From: an uncultured Bacteroidales bacterium | GTDB lineage: Bacteria; Bacteroidota; Bacteroidia; Bacteroidales; UBA932 | Reading direction: 5' to 3' | Assembly: GCA_949297365.1 (NCBI GenBank) | Contig: CASFSL010000049.1 | Location: 1 to 50,815 of the forward strand | Length of the DNA: 50,815 nt | Shown here: positions 1-8,852 of the stretch, in pieces | How the letters are laid out: every line of letters starts with the position of its first letter | Position numbering within the stretch: the first letter of the stretch is position 1 | Notes under the pieces: model-generated | What the model was told of the DNA's origin: nothing | The model's input: only the letters and a program-made list of their open reading frames with translations | Databases searched by the model: none | Program-made: the position numbers and the translations under genes

Positions 1-163
1 TAGGCATCCTCCGTTCGCCCTTGTAACTTCTCTCGATATGATTTCGTATCTCTTTAAAACCGTAGTCCCTTAACATTTTAAAATATTAACAGACTCTTTT
101 CTTTTTACCTCGTTATCTCTCTCAGTCTTGTCAATGAACTATCCGTTTTTCTCAAACGGGCTG

Positions 164-194
164 CAAATATACGGACTATTTTTTAACCACCAAA
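164..194 (-). promoter_or_regulatory. Bacteroidetes-type promoter, leftward
   Basis: On the minus strand a TTTG (194-191) is followed after 19 nt by TATATTTG (171-164). This matches the Bacteroidetes primary sigma pattern TTTG-N19/20-TAnnTTTG. The gene it serves is not in the window. Confidence 0.55.
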
Positions 195-247
195 TTTTTT
201 TGAAGATTTTTTGCATTTTTTTGACATAAATTTTACCCCATTTTGAC

Positions 248-270
248 AAGTGCTTATTTTTCAAGCACTT
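248..270. other. Perfect 8-bp hairpin in leader region
   Basis: AAGTGCTT, a 7-nt AT-rich loop, then AAGCACTT. It lies between the two divergent promoters. It could be a weak terminator or an operator; the sequence does not decide. Confidence 0.35.
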
Positions 271-326
271 CACTTTTGAAAAATTTTCACAGAATTTTTA
301 TAAAAAATTTTGCCTTCCTTACAATG

Positions 327-357
327 TTGGTACAATAACATAATAAAATTAAATTTG
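327..357 (+). promoter_or_regulatory. Bacteroidetes-type promoter of the OPT operon
   Basis: TTG at 327-329, a 20-nt spacer, then TAAATTTG at 350-357, about 30 nt before the ATG of the OPT transporter. It matches the TTG-N20-TAnnTTTG consensus and is the natural start for the 387-5256 run. Confidence 0.6.
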
Positions 358-386
358 TGGTTTAAAACCAAACCATCCTAATACTT

Positions 387-2387
387 ATGGAAGAGAAGAA
401 AAAAGTAACCCTTCCCGAGAACGCGTTCCGGGAGCTCAAGCCGGGAGAGCAGTACCAGCCTCTCCTCAGACCGGACAAGGTATATCCGGAAGTGACAGTA
501 TGGTCAGTCACGGTAGGTCTGGTGATGACCATCATATTTTCAGCCGCAGCGGCATTTCTGGGGCTGAAGGTCGGACAGGTCTTTGAGGCCGCCATACCTA
601 TATCTATAATAGCGGTAGGCCTTTCCAGCGCATTCAAGCGCAAGAACGCCCTCGGAGAGAATGTCATCATACAGTCCATCGGAGCCTGCTCCGGTGTAAT
701 CGTCGCAGGAGCGATCTTCACCCTCCCCGCCCTGTACATCCTGCAGGACAAATATCCTGAGCTGACAGTGGATTTCTCGAAGATCTTCCTCAGCTCGCTC
801 ATCGGAGGCGTGCTGGGCATCCTGCTGCTGATCCCTTTCAGAAAATACTTCGTGAAGGAGCAGCACGGCAAATATCCATTCCCCGAGGCCACGGCCACCA
901 CGCAGGTGATAGTCAGCGGCGAGTCCGGAGGCAAGGGAGCCAAGACCCTGCTGATAAGCGGTCTTGTCGGAGGTCTCTACGACTTCATCGTATCCACATT
1001 CGGCTGGTGGTCGGAGGTTTTCACATCCAGGGTGCTGCCATGGGGCGAGCAAGTGGCCACCAACGCCAAGCTCCTCCTGAAGGTCAATGTCGGAGCTGCC
1101 GTGCTCGGTCTGGGATACATCATCGGTCTGAAGTATTCCTTCATAATATGCTGCGGCTCGTTCCTGGTATGGCTGATCATCATTCCCCTGATGAGCCTGA
1201 TCTTCGGAGACAGTGTACTGGACCTGATGGGCTCCGGCCTGACCGCCACTGTCGGCTCAATGTCGCCTGAGGAGATCTTCACCAACTACGCCCGTCATAT
1301 AGGTATCGGAGGCATCGCCACGGCAGGCATCATCGGCATCATCAAGTCCGCCGGCATCATCAAGTCCGCCCTCGGTCTGGCCGGAAAGGAGTTCAGGGGC
1401 AAGAAGTCAGAAGCCGGCAGCCAGGAGATACGCACTCAAAAGGACCTGTCGATGAAGATTATCATCATCGGCCTGCTGATCACTCTCGCCCTGATGTTCG
1501 TATTCTTCTACTTCGGAGTTCTGGACAACCTGTGGCACGCCGTCATAGCCCTGCTGGTTGTCGCTGTCATAGCCTTCCTGTTCACGACTGTGGCCGCCAA
1601 CGCCATCGCCATCGTAGGCTCCAACCCTGTCAGCGGCATGACTCTGATGACCCTCATACTCGCGTCCATCATCCTGGTGGCCGCAGGTCTTAAAGGCACG
1701 TCCGGCATGGCCGCCGCCCTGATCATAGGAGGTGTGGTCTGCACGGCCCTTTCCATGGCCGGCGGCTTCATCACCGACCTCAAGATCGGTTACTGGATCG
1801 GTACCACTCCGCGCAAGCAGGAAGGCTGGAAATTCCTGGGCACTCTGGTAGCCGCCGCGACTGTTGCCGGTGTCATGATGGTGCTCAACGACACATTCGG
1901 ATTCACCGGTGAAGGAGCCCTCGTAGCTCCCCAGGCCAATGCCATGGCCGCCGTCATCGAGCCTCTTATGCTGGGCGGCAGCGCACCCTGGATCATGTAC
2001 GGCATCGGCGCCGCCATAGCCATACTGCTGACACTCTTCAAGGTACCGGCCCTTCCTTTCGCACTCGGAATGTTCATTCCCATTGAGCTCAACATCCCGC
2101 TGATGATCGGAGGTGCCGTCGCATGGTACGTAGGCTCGCGCAGCAAGGACAAGGCCGTCAACGAGGCCCGCAAGGAAAAAGGCACGCTGGTGGCATCCGG
2201 ATTCATCGCCGGAGGAGCCCTCATGGGAGTTGTCTCCGCCATCATGCGTTTCGCCGACATCAATCTGGTCAACCGCGAGTGGCAGTCCTCCACCCCTGCG
2301 GTATGGATTGCCCTGGGCGCATACATTCTGCTCATAGGCTACATGATATGGGCCTGCAGGAAGACCGACTCAGCTGACAACAAGTAA
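387..2387 (+). CDS. OPT-family oligopeptide transporter
   Basis: A 666-residue polytopic membrane protein of the OPT family, which imports small peptides or metal chelates by ion-coupled transport. About 14-16 hydrophobic segments run through the whole length, rich in Gly and Ala. A charged N-terminus (about residues 1-30) precedes the first membrane span, and a charged cytoplasmic stretch lies near residues 330-355. Length is normal for the bacterial branch. The ATG at 387 follows a good promoter. It is the first gene of a tight run: the ZIP transporter starts 5 nt after its stop and a tripeptidase follows, so peptide uptake coupled to peptide hydrolysis is a reasonable inference. The substrate cannot be read from sequence. 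Confidence 0.9.
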   Translation: MEEKKKVTLPENAFRELKPGEQYQPLLRPDKVYPEVTVWSVTVGLVMTIIFSAAAAFLGLKVGQVFEAAIPISIIAVGLSSAFKRKNALGENVIIQSIGACSGVIVAGAIFTLPALYILQDKYPELTVDFSKIFLSSLIGGVLGILLLIPFRKYFVKEQHGKYPFPEATATTQVIVSGESGGKGAKTLLISGLVGGLYDFIVSTFGWWSEVFTSRVLPWGEQVATNAKLLLKVNVGAAVLGLGYIIGLKYSFIICCGSFLVWLIIIPLMSLIFGDSVLDLMGSGLTATVGSMSPEEIFTNYARHIGIGGIATAGIIGIIKSAGIIKSALGLAGKEFRGKKSEAGSQEIRTQKDLSMKIIIIGLLITLALMFVFFYFGVLDNLWHAVIALLVVAVIAFLFTTVAANAIAIVGSNPVSGMTLMTLILASIILVAAGLKGTSGMAAALIIGGVVCTALSMAGGFITDLKIGYWIGTTPRKQEGWKFLGTLVAAATVAGVMMVLNDTFGFTGEGALVAPQANAMAAVIEPLMLGGSAPWIMYGIGAAIAILLTLFKVPALPFALGMFIPIELNIPLMIGGAVAWYVGSRSKDKAVNEARKEKGTLVASGFIAGGALMGVVSAIMRFADINLVNREWQSSTPAVWIALGAYILLIGYMIWACRKTDSADNK

Positions 2388-2392
2388 CGGCG

Positions 2393-3202
2393 ATGCTGAG
2401 CGGCAGTAACTTCCCCATAGCATTGCTCCTGACCCTGCTGGCAGGACTTTCCACAGGACTGGGAGGTGTCATCGTACTGCTGACCAAGAAGTTCAGCACG
2501 AAGACCCTCTCACTGGCCCTCGGCTTCTCAGCCGGAGTAATGCTGTTCATATCCCTCACGGAGCTGTTCACCGAGGCCCGCACAGGTCTCGGTGCGCACT
2601 TCGGGGACAGGATGGGGCTGCTGTACACCGTACTCGCATTTTTCGCTGGGATAGGTCTCATAGCCGTCATAGACAATGTCATCCCCTCGAAGGAGAATCC
2701 GCACGAATATACCGCAACTCCATCTGAGAACGGTATTTCCGACGGGGACTCCTCCAGACTGATGCGGCTGGGCCTTTTCTCCGTCATAGCCATAGCCATT
2801 CATAATTTCCCGGAAGGCATGGCCACCTTCGTAAGTGCAATGGAAAGTCCGGATACGGGGCTCTCCATAGCTGTCGCCGTAGCCATCCACAATATCCCCG
2901 AGGGCATCATGGTCGCCATACCTATCTACTACGCAACCCATAAGAAAGGAAAGGCCATCGGCAACGCCTTTATGTCCGGCCTGGCCGAGCCTGTCGGAGG
3001 TGTACTAGGCTGGCTGCTGCTCTCCAGGATATTCGGGCAGTCTCTCAACGGAGTAGTCCTGGCCGTTGTAGCCGGCATTATGACATACATCGCACTGGAC
3101 GAGCTTCTTCCGTCCGCCGAGAAGTTCGGCCATCACCACCTGTCCATCATCGGCGTCATAGCCGGTATGGCAGTCATGGCGGCAAGCATGATTCTGATAT
3201 AA
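2393..3202 (+). CDS. zupT: ZIP-family metal transporter, ZupT-like
   Basis: A 269-residue inner-membrane protein of the ZIP family, which imports zinc and other divalent metals. Two family signatures are visible: HNFPEGMATF in the fourth span and HNIPEGIMVA in the fifth, which form the metal site. About eight membrane spans are present, with a short variable loop near residues 100-125 (KENPHEY region). Length is typical for ZupT. It starts 5 nt after the OPT stop and ends 19 nt before peptidase T, so it is probably co-transcribed. Metal supply to the downstream zinc-dependent peptidase is an attractive link but only inference. Confidence 0.9.
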   Translation: MLSGSNFPIALLLTLLAGLSTGLGGVIVLLTKKFSTKTLSLALGFSAGVMLFISLTELFTEARTGLGAHFGDRMGLLYTVLAFFAGIGLIAVIDNVIPSKENPHEYTATPSENGISDGDSSRLMRLGLFSVIAIAIHNFPEGMATFVSAMESPDTGLSIAVAVAIHNIPEGIMVAIPIYYATHKKGKAIGNAFMSGLAEPVGGVLGWLLLSRIFGQSLNGVVLAVVAGIMTYIALDELLPSAEKFGHHHLSIIGVIAGMAVMAASMILI

Positions 3203-3221
3203 TATAAAACGTCAATATACA

Positions 3222-4448
3222 ATGGAAAAGATCATCGACAGATTTCTCAGGTATGTGGCTTTCGACACGGCATCGAACCCGGACTCGCAGAGTCAGCCCA
3301 GTACCAACAAACAGTTCGCTCTTCTGGAGCAGCTCCGCAAAGAGCTTCAGGCCATGGGAGTGGAGCAGGTGGAAGTGGATAAGAACGGCTATCTGATGGC
3401 CTCCATCCCTTCCAACATAGACGGGGATGTCCCCGCCATCGGCTTTATCTCTCACGTGGACACATCGCCCGATGCTCCCGGATGCGGTATCAAGCCCCGC
3501 ATCGTGGAGAACTACGACGGCAAGACCCTGGTCCTCAACGAGGCCAAAGGCGTGGAGCTCAACCCTGAAGAATTCCCGGAACTCAGGGACTACATCGGCC
3601 AGACACTCATCACCACTGACGGAACGACTCTGCTAGGTGCCGACGACAAGGCCGGAGTGGCCGAGATCATGTCCGCAGCGGAATACATCATGGAGCATCC
3701 CGAGTTCCGCCACGGCGAGATCAAGATAGGCTTTACACCCGACGAGGAAATCGGACGCGGCGTAGACCGTTTTGACGTGAAGAAATTCGGAGCGCAATAC
3801 GCCTACACCATGGACGGAGGCGCAATCGGCGAGCTCGAGTACGAGAACTTCAACGCCGCCTCGGCCAAGATTCACATCCAGGGCCGCAACATCCACCCCG
3901 GCTACGCCAAGGACAAGATGCTCAACGCCATCCTCATCGGCTCCGAGCTCAACGACATGCTCCCGGTATGGCAGAGACCCGAATACACCGAGGGATATGA
4001 CGGATTTTTCCACATCACCAAGTTCAACGGCGTGGTGGAGGAAGCCAGGATGGAGTACATCATCCGCGACCACGACTCGGCTCTCTTCGAGCGCAAGAAG
4101 GAGATGCTCCGCGAATGTGCCGACTTCATCAACCGCAAATACGGCGAGGGAGTGGTGACCCTGGAGATCAAGGACCAGTACTACAACATGAAGAAGCAGG
4201 TAGAGCCTCATTACCATATCATCGAGAAAGCCGTGAAGGCTATGGAAGAGGCCGGTATCAGGGCCAACATCCGCCCTATCCGAGGCGGCACAGACGGTGC
4301 CCGTCTTTCATTCATGGGCCTGCCCTGCCCCAACATCTTCGCCGGCGGCCTCAACTTCCACGGCAAATACGAATACGTACCCGTCCAGAGCATGGAGAAA
4401 GCCACCGAGGTCATCCTGAACATCATCCGCAACTTCACAGAGAAATAA
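3222..4448 (+). CDS. pepT: Peptidase T (aminotripeptidase)
   Basis: A 408-residue cytoplasmic M20-family dizinc peptidase that removes the N-terminal residue from tripeptides. Family motifs in order: SHVDTS (first zinc ligand and neighbouring Asp, near residue 76), GADDKAG (bridging Asp, near 141), PDEEIGRG (general-base Glu pair, near 175), MDGG (near 197), and near the C-terminus RGGTDGARLS and GGLNFHGKYE (last His ligand). Length matches PepT (about 408). It sits 19 nt after zupT and 12 nt before the YbjQ-like gene, in an operon that begins with a peptide transporter. Confidence 0.95.
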   Translation: MEKIIDRFLRYVAFDTASNPDSQSQPSTNKQFALLEQLRKELQAMGVEQVEVDKNGYLMASIPSNIDGDVPAIGFISHVDTSPDAPGCGIKPRIVENYDGKTLVLNEAKGVELNPEEFPELRDYIGQTLITTDGTTLLGADDKAGVAEIMSAAEYIMEHPEFRHGEIKIGFTPDEEIGRGVDRFDVKKFGAQYAYTMDGGAIGELEYENFNAASAKIHIQGRNIHPGYAKDKMLNAILIGSELNDMLPVWQRPEYTEGYDGFFHITKFNGVVEEARMEYIIRDHDSALFERKKEMLRECADFINRKYGEGVVTLEIKDQYYNMKKQVEPHYHIIEKAVKAMEEAGIRANIRPIRGGTDGARLSFMGLPCPNIFAGGLNFHGKYEYVPVQSMEKATEVILNIIRNFTEK

Positions 4449-4460
4449 ATCTGCACAGCA

Positions 4461-4775
4461 ATGATTATCACTACCACAAACACACTGCAGGACAAGCAGA
4501 TCACCACTTATCACGGGGTCGTCACCGGAACATGCATCATGGGTGCGAACGTCTTCCGTGACATTTTCGCCAGCATCCGCGACATCGTCGGAGGACGGTC
4601 CGGAGCCTACGAGGAAGTCATCGAGAAGGCCAAGAACGAAGCCATCCAGGAGATGGTGGACAAGGCCATGGGAATGAGGGCCAATGCCGTCATCGGAGTG
4701 GACATCGACTACGAGACCGTAGGCGGCTCCATGCTGATGGTTGCGGTCAGCGGCACAGCAGTGACAGTTCTATAG
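4461..4775 (+). CDS. YbjQ/UPF0145 family protein
   Basis: A 104-residue protein of the YbjQ family (UPF0145, often labelled heavy-metal-binding), a small fold that forms pentamers in solved members. Typical sequence is seen: [12 protein letters not shown] at the start, a [16 protein letters not shown] stretch, a [14 protein letters not shown] segment, and [13 protein letters not shown] followed by a hydrophobic C-terminal strand. Length is full. It lies 12 nt after pepT and 10 nt before the editing protein. Its role is not established, and metal binding is a family label rather than something the residues prove. Confidence 0.85.
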   Translation: MIITTTNTLQDKQITTYHGVVTGTCIMGANVFRDIFASIRDIVGGRSGAYEEVIEKAKNEAIQEMVDKAMGMRANAVIGVDIDYETVGGSMLMVAVSGTAVTVL

Positions 4776-4785
4776 TCCTAAGGCA

Positions 4786-5256
4786 ATGGAAGATATCCAG
4801 CTCAACGCGCACAACAAGGAGGAATACCCTCCGATGCACACTGCAGAACACATCCTCAACCAGACGATGGTGCGGATGTTCGGATGTCCCCGCTCACGCA
4901 ACGCCCATATCGAGCGCAAGAAGAGCAAATGCGACTATCTGCTGGCGGAGTGCCCCTCCCCGGAACAGGTCCAGGCCGTCGAGGACAGGGTCAACGAGGT
5001 AATCGCAGCCTGCCTGCCAGTCACGGTAGAATTCATGCCTCTGGCAGAAGCCGGTGCTATAGTGGACCTGAGCAAGTTGCCGGAGGATGTCTCGCAGACC
5101 CTCCGGATAGTCCGTGTGGGCGACTACGATGCCTGCGCCTGTATCGGGGCCCATGTATCCAACACCTCCGAGATAGGCCGTTTCAGGATTATCTCCCACG
5201 ACTTCGCCGACGGCCGCTGGCGGGTCCGCTTCAAGCTGGAAGACACTCCGCAATAA
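4786..5256 (+). CDS. AlaX-like alanyl-tRNA editing domain protein
   Basis: A 156-residue free-standing second additional domain (SAD) like that of threonyl- and alanyl-tRNA synthetases. Such proteins hydrolyse mischarged tRNAs such as Ser-tRNA(Ala). The zinc-binding HxxxH is visible as HTAEH (near residue 17) and the second half as CACIGAH (near residue 110). There is no synthetase catalytic domain. It is the last gene of the tight run, starting 10 nt after the YbjQ-like gene. The exact tRNA it edits cannot be told from sequence. Confidence 0.85.
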   Translation: MEDIQLNAHNKEEYPPMHTAEHILNQTMVRMFGCPRSRNAHIERKKSKCDYLLAECPSPEQVQAVEDRVNEVIAACLPVTVEFMPLAEAGAIVDLSKLPEDVSQTLRIVRVGDYDACACIGAHVSNTSEIGRFRIISHDFADGRWRVRFKLEDTPQ

Positions 5257-5279
5257 CCGCATTGGCACGGTAATTGACT

Positions 5280-5322
5280 GCTCTCATATCAAGGAACACT
5301 AACGAATCCAAGATATGAGAGC
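5280..5322 (+). promoter_or_regulatory. 11-bp hairpin spanning the SIMPL start codon
   Basis: GCTCTCATATC (5280-5290) and GATATGAGAGC (5312-5322) form a perfect 11-bp stem with a 21-nt loop. A TTTT run follows at once (5323-5326), so it resembles an intrinsic terminator for the upstream operon. The ATG of the next gene (5315-5317) lies inside the 3' arm. Confidence 0.6.
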
Positions 5323-6070
5323 TTTTAATTTCATCACAGCCTTGACGGCAGCCGCGCTTCTGACGTGCGGCACTCTGGCGGCACAGGACGCCCCTTACGA
5401 CGAACAGTTCAGATATATAGAGGTTACCGGCACATCGGAGGTCGAGATAATTCCCGACGAGATACATTTCGTCATCGGCATCAAAGAATATTTCGAGGAG
5501 GAGTTTGACGGGAAATCCAAGCCCGAGGATTACAGGACTAAAGTACGCATCGAGGACATCGAATCGCAGATGCGCGAAGCCCTTCACTCCATCGGCATCA
5601 CCGACAACGACATCCGTACCCAGGACGTGGGTGACTACTGGAGGGAGCGCGGTCTGGACTTCCTCATCGGCAAGAACCTGGACATCACCCTACATGATTT
5701 CACGATGATAGACAAGATCATCTCGGTCATTGACACCAAGGGCGTAAGTTCCATGCGCATCGGAGAGATGACCCACAAGGACATCCTCAAATATCAGGAG
5801 CAGGGCAAGAAAGACGCAGTACTGGCCGCCAGGCGCAAGGCCGAATACATGGCCGGAGCACTCGGTGAGCAGCTCGGCAGCGTCCTCTCCATCAAGGAGC
5901 ACGGCGGCGGTATTGACAGCTATACCATAGTGCAGAACAGCAAGCTCCGGATGGACAGTGCCGCATACGGCTCAGCCGAAGCCGCACCGGCAGCCTCCGC
6001 CTCCGATGCCTTCCGCACCATCAAGTACACCTACTCGGTCACCTGCCGCTTCGCCCTCAAAGGCTGGTAA
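5315..6070 (+). CDS. SIMPL-domain (DUF541) secreted protein
   Basis: A 251-residue envelope protein of the SIMPL/DUF541 family, whose members include oxidative-stress periplasmic proteins. A signal peptide is clear: short basic start, hydrophobic core LTAAALLTCG, cleavage near LAAQ-D. The domain begins with the characteristic IEVTGTSEVEIIPDEI strand and continues to the C-terminus. This is the only Met that keeps the signal peptide, although the codon lies inside a hairpin. It is separated from the preceding operon by 58 nt. Function in Bacteroidetes is not known. Confidence 0.85.
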   Translation: MRAFNFITALTAAALLTCGTLAAQDAPYDEQFRYIEVTGTSEVEIIPDEIHFVIGIKEYFEEEFDGKSKPEDYRTKVRIEDIESQMREALHSIGITDNDIRTQDVGDYWRERGLDFLIGKNLDITLHDFTMIDKIISVIDTKGVSSMRIGEMTHKDILKYQEQGKKDAVLAARRKAEYMAGALGEQLGSVLSIKEHGGGIDSYTIVQNSKLRMDSAAYGSAEAAPAASASDAFRTIKYTYSVTCRFALKGW

Positions 6071-6126
6071 TCACACCCGCAGACAGATGCCACACAATTC
6101 ACTTAATTAGACCACCTTACGCAAGT

Positions 6127-6165
6127 CCATTCACCAAGTTGGACTGTTTTCATTCACCAGGTTGG
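6127..6165. repeat. Short direct repeat at the 3' end of the glycosyltransferase gene
   Basis: CATTCACCAAGTTGG and CATTCACCAGGTTGG occur about 23 nt apart, one outside and one overlapping the end of the leftward glycosyltransferase gene. No function is evident. Confidence 0.4.
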
Positions 6166-7514
6166 CCATTATTCATCTGCTGGCGGGCGAGGAGCTCGCG
6201 GGTGCGGAGGGAGTCCTTGTAGGCGTTGTGGGCGTTGATCTTAGAGATGTCGAGGGCGGCGTCGGAGTTTCCGCCCCAGCGGCGGCAGCTGTACACCGGG
6301 TCATAGATGCGGCAGAGGCGGTACTCGCGGGTCAGGCGGAGCGCCACGCCGTAGTCCTCGCCGTAGGAGACGTTCTCGAAGCCGCCGACGGAGCGCAGGG
6401 TGGCTGCGTGGAAGGCGCGGGGAGCACCGAGGCCGTTGATGCGCAGGGCGTTGTTGTGGCCGTTGGAGTCGGTCCACTCACGGTGGTCGATGATGCCGGG
6501 CGGTATGGGCCGCAGGTCGAAGTCGGTCATCATGTAGCTGCCGATGACCACGGCGCACCGCTCGCAGCGGAACACGTCCACTATCCTCTGCAGGGTATCC
6601 GGCCCGCTGTACATGTCGTCGCTGTCGAGCTGTACGGCATAGCGTCCGCAAGCCGGATGATTGATACCGGCGTTCCAGCAGCCGCCAATGCCCAGACCGG
6701 TCTCCTCCGGGATAACGTGAATCACCCGGCTGTCGGACGAGGCCAGTTCATCTATCCTTTCCGATGTTCCGTCGGTGGAATGATTGTCTATCACTATGAC
6801 ATTGAACGGGAAATCCGTCTGCTGCGAGAGTGCCGAGCGGAGCGCGTCCTGGATCGTGGCCGCACGGTTCAGCACCGGGATAATGACCGAAGCCTCGACG
6901 GCATAGACTCCGCCGTCCTCCCCCACCGTCCGCGTCCGCTGCGGCAGCCATGCCCCTATTTTCCTTAGATGATCCGTGAAAATGGCCTCCATCTCTATCT
7001 GCGCCTCCCTGTTCCGCGGGTTCACATAGTCGAACTGCTTCTGCCCAGAAGCCCTGGCATCCACCTCGTCCACCCCGTAGAGCGTCTGCAGCAGATGTAC
7101 CAGTGCCCCGTGCCGCGAGAGGAAGAGCCTCAATGAATACCACCGGCCGTATTTCAGTACCGTGCCGCTACCAACTGTACTTTCCGTTTCTTCATTGCCC
7201 TTTCCGGTCCTGCATCCACCTACCCCCTCTTTCTCCAATCCGCGCTTCCATTCCTCCATCAGAGCCTCATTCACAGCCACCAGTGCCCCGAAGTCGAAGT
7301 CCTCCCGCACACTGCCAGGCTGATAATCATTGACCGGGTTGTCCTTCCGCCGCCCGTCCGCCGTCCGCAGCCAATAGTCGCAGTACACCATCGCCGCCCC
7401 CGTCCGGACAGCCTCTTCCAGCAGCCTTCCGCCGGCCTGCGCAGCATCATACATTCCCCGCTCCGGCCCCACCCGCAGCAGCACATATCCATTGTCTCTG
7501 TCAATTATTTCCAT
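6150..7514 (-). CDS. Family 2 glycosyltransferase
   Basis: A 454-residue cytoplasmic GT-A enzyme predicted to transfer a sugar from a nucleotide donor to a surface glycan. The C-terminal half (from about residue 205) is a standard GT2 domain: [24 protein letters not shown], the metal-binding QLDSDD, and [12 protein letters not shown] with a conserved acidic catalytic region. The first 90 residues (CDYW, NDYQPGS, FDFGALV) resemble the distal part of another GT-A domain without its nucleotide-binding start. A low-complexity stretch near residues 95-125 (Gly, Glu and Thr rich) looks like an in-frame insertion. The longer frame opens with TTG at 7520; the ATG at 7514 is preferred. It lies 9 nt after mcrC. 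Confidence 0.8.
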   Translation of the reverse strand: MEIIDRDNGYVLLRVGPERGMYDAAQAGGRLLEEAVRTGAAMVYCDYWLRTADGRRKDNPVNDYQPGSVREDFDFGALVAVNEALMEEWKRGLEKEGVGGCRTGKGNEETESTVGSGTVLKYGRWYSLRLFLSRHGALVHLLQTLYGVDEVDARASGQKQFDYVNPRNREAQIEMEAIFTDHLRKIGAWLPQRTRTVGEDGGVYAVEASVIIPVLNRAATIQDALRSALSQQTDFPFNVIVIDNHSTDGTSERIDELASSDSRVIHVIPEETGLGIGGCWNAGINHPACGRYAVQLDSDDMYSGPDTLQRIVDVFRCERCAVVIGSYMMTDFDLRPIPPGIIDHREWTDSNGHNNALRINGLGAPRAFHAATLRSVGGFENVSYGEDYGVALRLTREYRLCRIYDPVYSCRRWGGNSDAALDISKINAHNAYKDSLRTRELLARQQMNNGQPGE

Positions 7515-7523
7515 ATCCAAAAT

Positions 7524-8852
7524 TTAATTGAAATTACGCATATATTCTCTGAATTTACTTTCAGATACTGAAATTTCTGCAATGAAATCCTTATAATCAA
7601 CTGTATTTTGCGGAACATAGAAGAAATATGCCTTTAGTTTCGCATTGTCCTTCTCTCCGTATCCCAGCAAAGAATATGTTCCGATTGAATGTTCTTGAAG
7701 TGCCGGATAAATAAACATCCCGTATTGGGACTTCAGCCGATACATGTAGGTAATGACCTGATGGACATCATCTCTTTTTATTTCAGCTTTATACTTTGCA
7801 TCAACGACTATACTTCCGTCCTTTCTGAAGAAATCAACATAGCGTGGGAATTTATTGAAGTCTGCCAAATATATCCGTCCTATATTTTTTCTATTATTGG
7901 GATGCTCGAAACCTTGTTTTGTCAATATAGTTGCAAGATATTCTTCCCATAAATAGGAGACATCAAATAAAACGCCATATATCTTGTTCTCATTTTGTTC
8001 ATACTTAAACCGTTCATGTCTCAGTATCCGCAAACAAAGTTTCTGAAGAGGAGTATATCTTGTAAAATAAGGATGCCTTACAATCTTCTGGTTTTTTCTT
8101 ATGATCTCCTCTCTTTCTGTTCTGCTATAACTTGGTGTAGCAGACATAATCTGCGCTACATCTGCACGGGTTTCAGCACTATTTTCCAACAATGCTCTTC
8201 CGAACTTTGATTTCCCGATATATTCTATCGTATGGCGTATCAACTCAGTCACATGATTATCGTGACTGAATTCACATGTTCGGTAAGCCACACGGCCACC
8301 AAAGGGAATATTGTTTTTAATATGTCGGTTTATATCTATCACGCCGCGTATATTCGCATCATTGTATTCATTCCGTCTATATGCTTTGTATACACCCTGC
8401 GCCAATGCCTCATTTAAAAATCTAGGAAATAAAAACATCAACAAGTCAAAAATCGGCTCGTCACTCGTCCCATGCATCATATTGACCACATTAATATAAA
8501 AGACCTTCTGAAGCATATAATGCAGAAAATAGTCTTTCTCTGAATCTTGGGAGAAACGGGAATGTATAGAAACAGACTGCCCTCGCACGCCTATAAAACC
8601 CACCAGGTTCCCTGTCTCCAAATTGATTTTTGTACAACTCCCCTTCTCCCAACTGGTCCGGGCAGAAAAAAGTTGCAGTTTACCTGCATCATCCTCACAA
8701 TCCCTGAAAGAATAGGGATAAATCAGTAAACTGTTGCCATTTTCCTCTATCAGTTCCGAGACATTACGGTTTGCGACATCCAAGAGAGAAAAATACTTTT
8801 CAACATCGTCCGTCGTTGAAGAATATGTTGAATTATCCTTCAATATCAACAT
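7524..8852 (-). CDS. mcrC: McrC-family restriction endonuclease subunit
   Basis: A 442-residue McrC-family protein. In known McrBC systems this subunit carries the nuclease that cuts modified DNA when driven by the McrB GTPase. The N-terminal half has the conserved GFIGVRGQSVSIHSRFSQD and ANIRGVIDINRHI stretches. The C-terminal half holds a PD-(D/E)xK core: YVDFFRKDGSIVVDAKYK (near residues 345-362), in which D and D-A-K are the expected catalytic residues. The ATG at 8852 overlaps the end of mcrB by 20 nt, so the two are translationally coupled. Base composition is much more AT-rich than the flanking core genes, consistent with transfer. Confidence 0.9.
   Translation of the reverse strand: MLILKDNSTYSSTTDDVEKYFSLLDVANRNVSELIEENGNSLLIYPYSFRDCEDDAGKLQLFSARTSWEKGSCTKINLETGNLVGFIGVRGQSVSIHSRFSQDSEKDYFLHYMLQKVFYINVVNMMHGTSDEPIFDLLMFLFPRFLNEALAQGVYKAYRRNEYNDANIRGVIDINRHIKNNIPFGGRVAYRTCEFSHDNHVTELIRHTIEYIGKSKFGRALLENSAETRADVAQIMSATPSYSRTEREEIIRKNQKIVRHPYFTRYTPLQKLCLRILRHERFKYEQNENKIYGVLFDVSYLWEEYLATILTKQGFEHPNNRKNIGRIYLADFNKFPRYVDFFRKDGSIVVDAKYKAEIKRDDVHQVITYMYRLKSQYGMFIYPALQEHSIGTYSLLGYGEKDNAKLKAYFFYVPQNTVDYKDFIAEISVSESKFREYMRNFN

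Larger units (their letters stand above)
1..386. other. AT-rich intergenic region with divergent promoters
   Basis: No credible gene is visible. The stretch is far more AT-rich than its surroundings. It carries one promoter facing left (164-194) and one facing right (327-357). A short inverted repeat CCGTTT/AAACGG (143-159) lies in the presumed leader of the leftward transcript. A perfect 8-bp stem AAGTGCTT/AAGCACTT with a 7-nt loop sits at 248-270. The leftward gene would lie outside the window, so at least about 155 nt of its leader would be inside. Confidence 0.6.
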
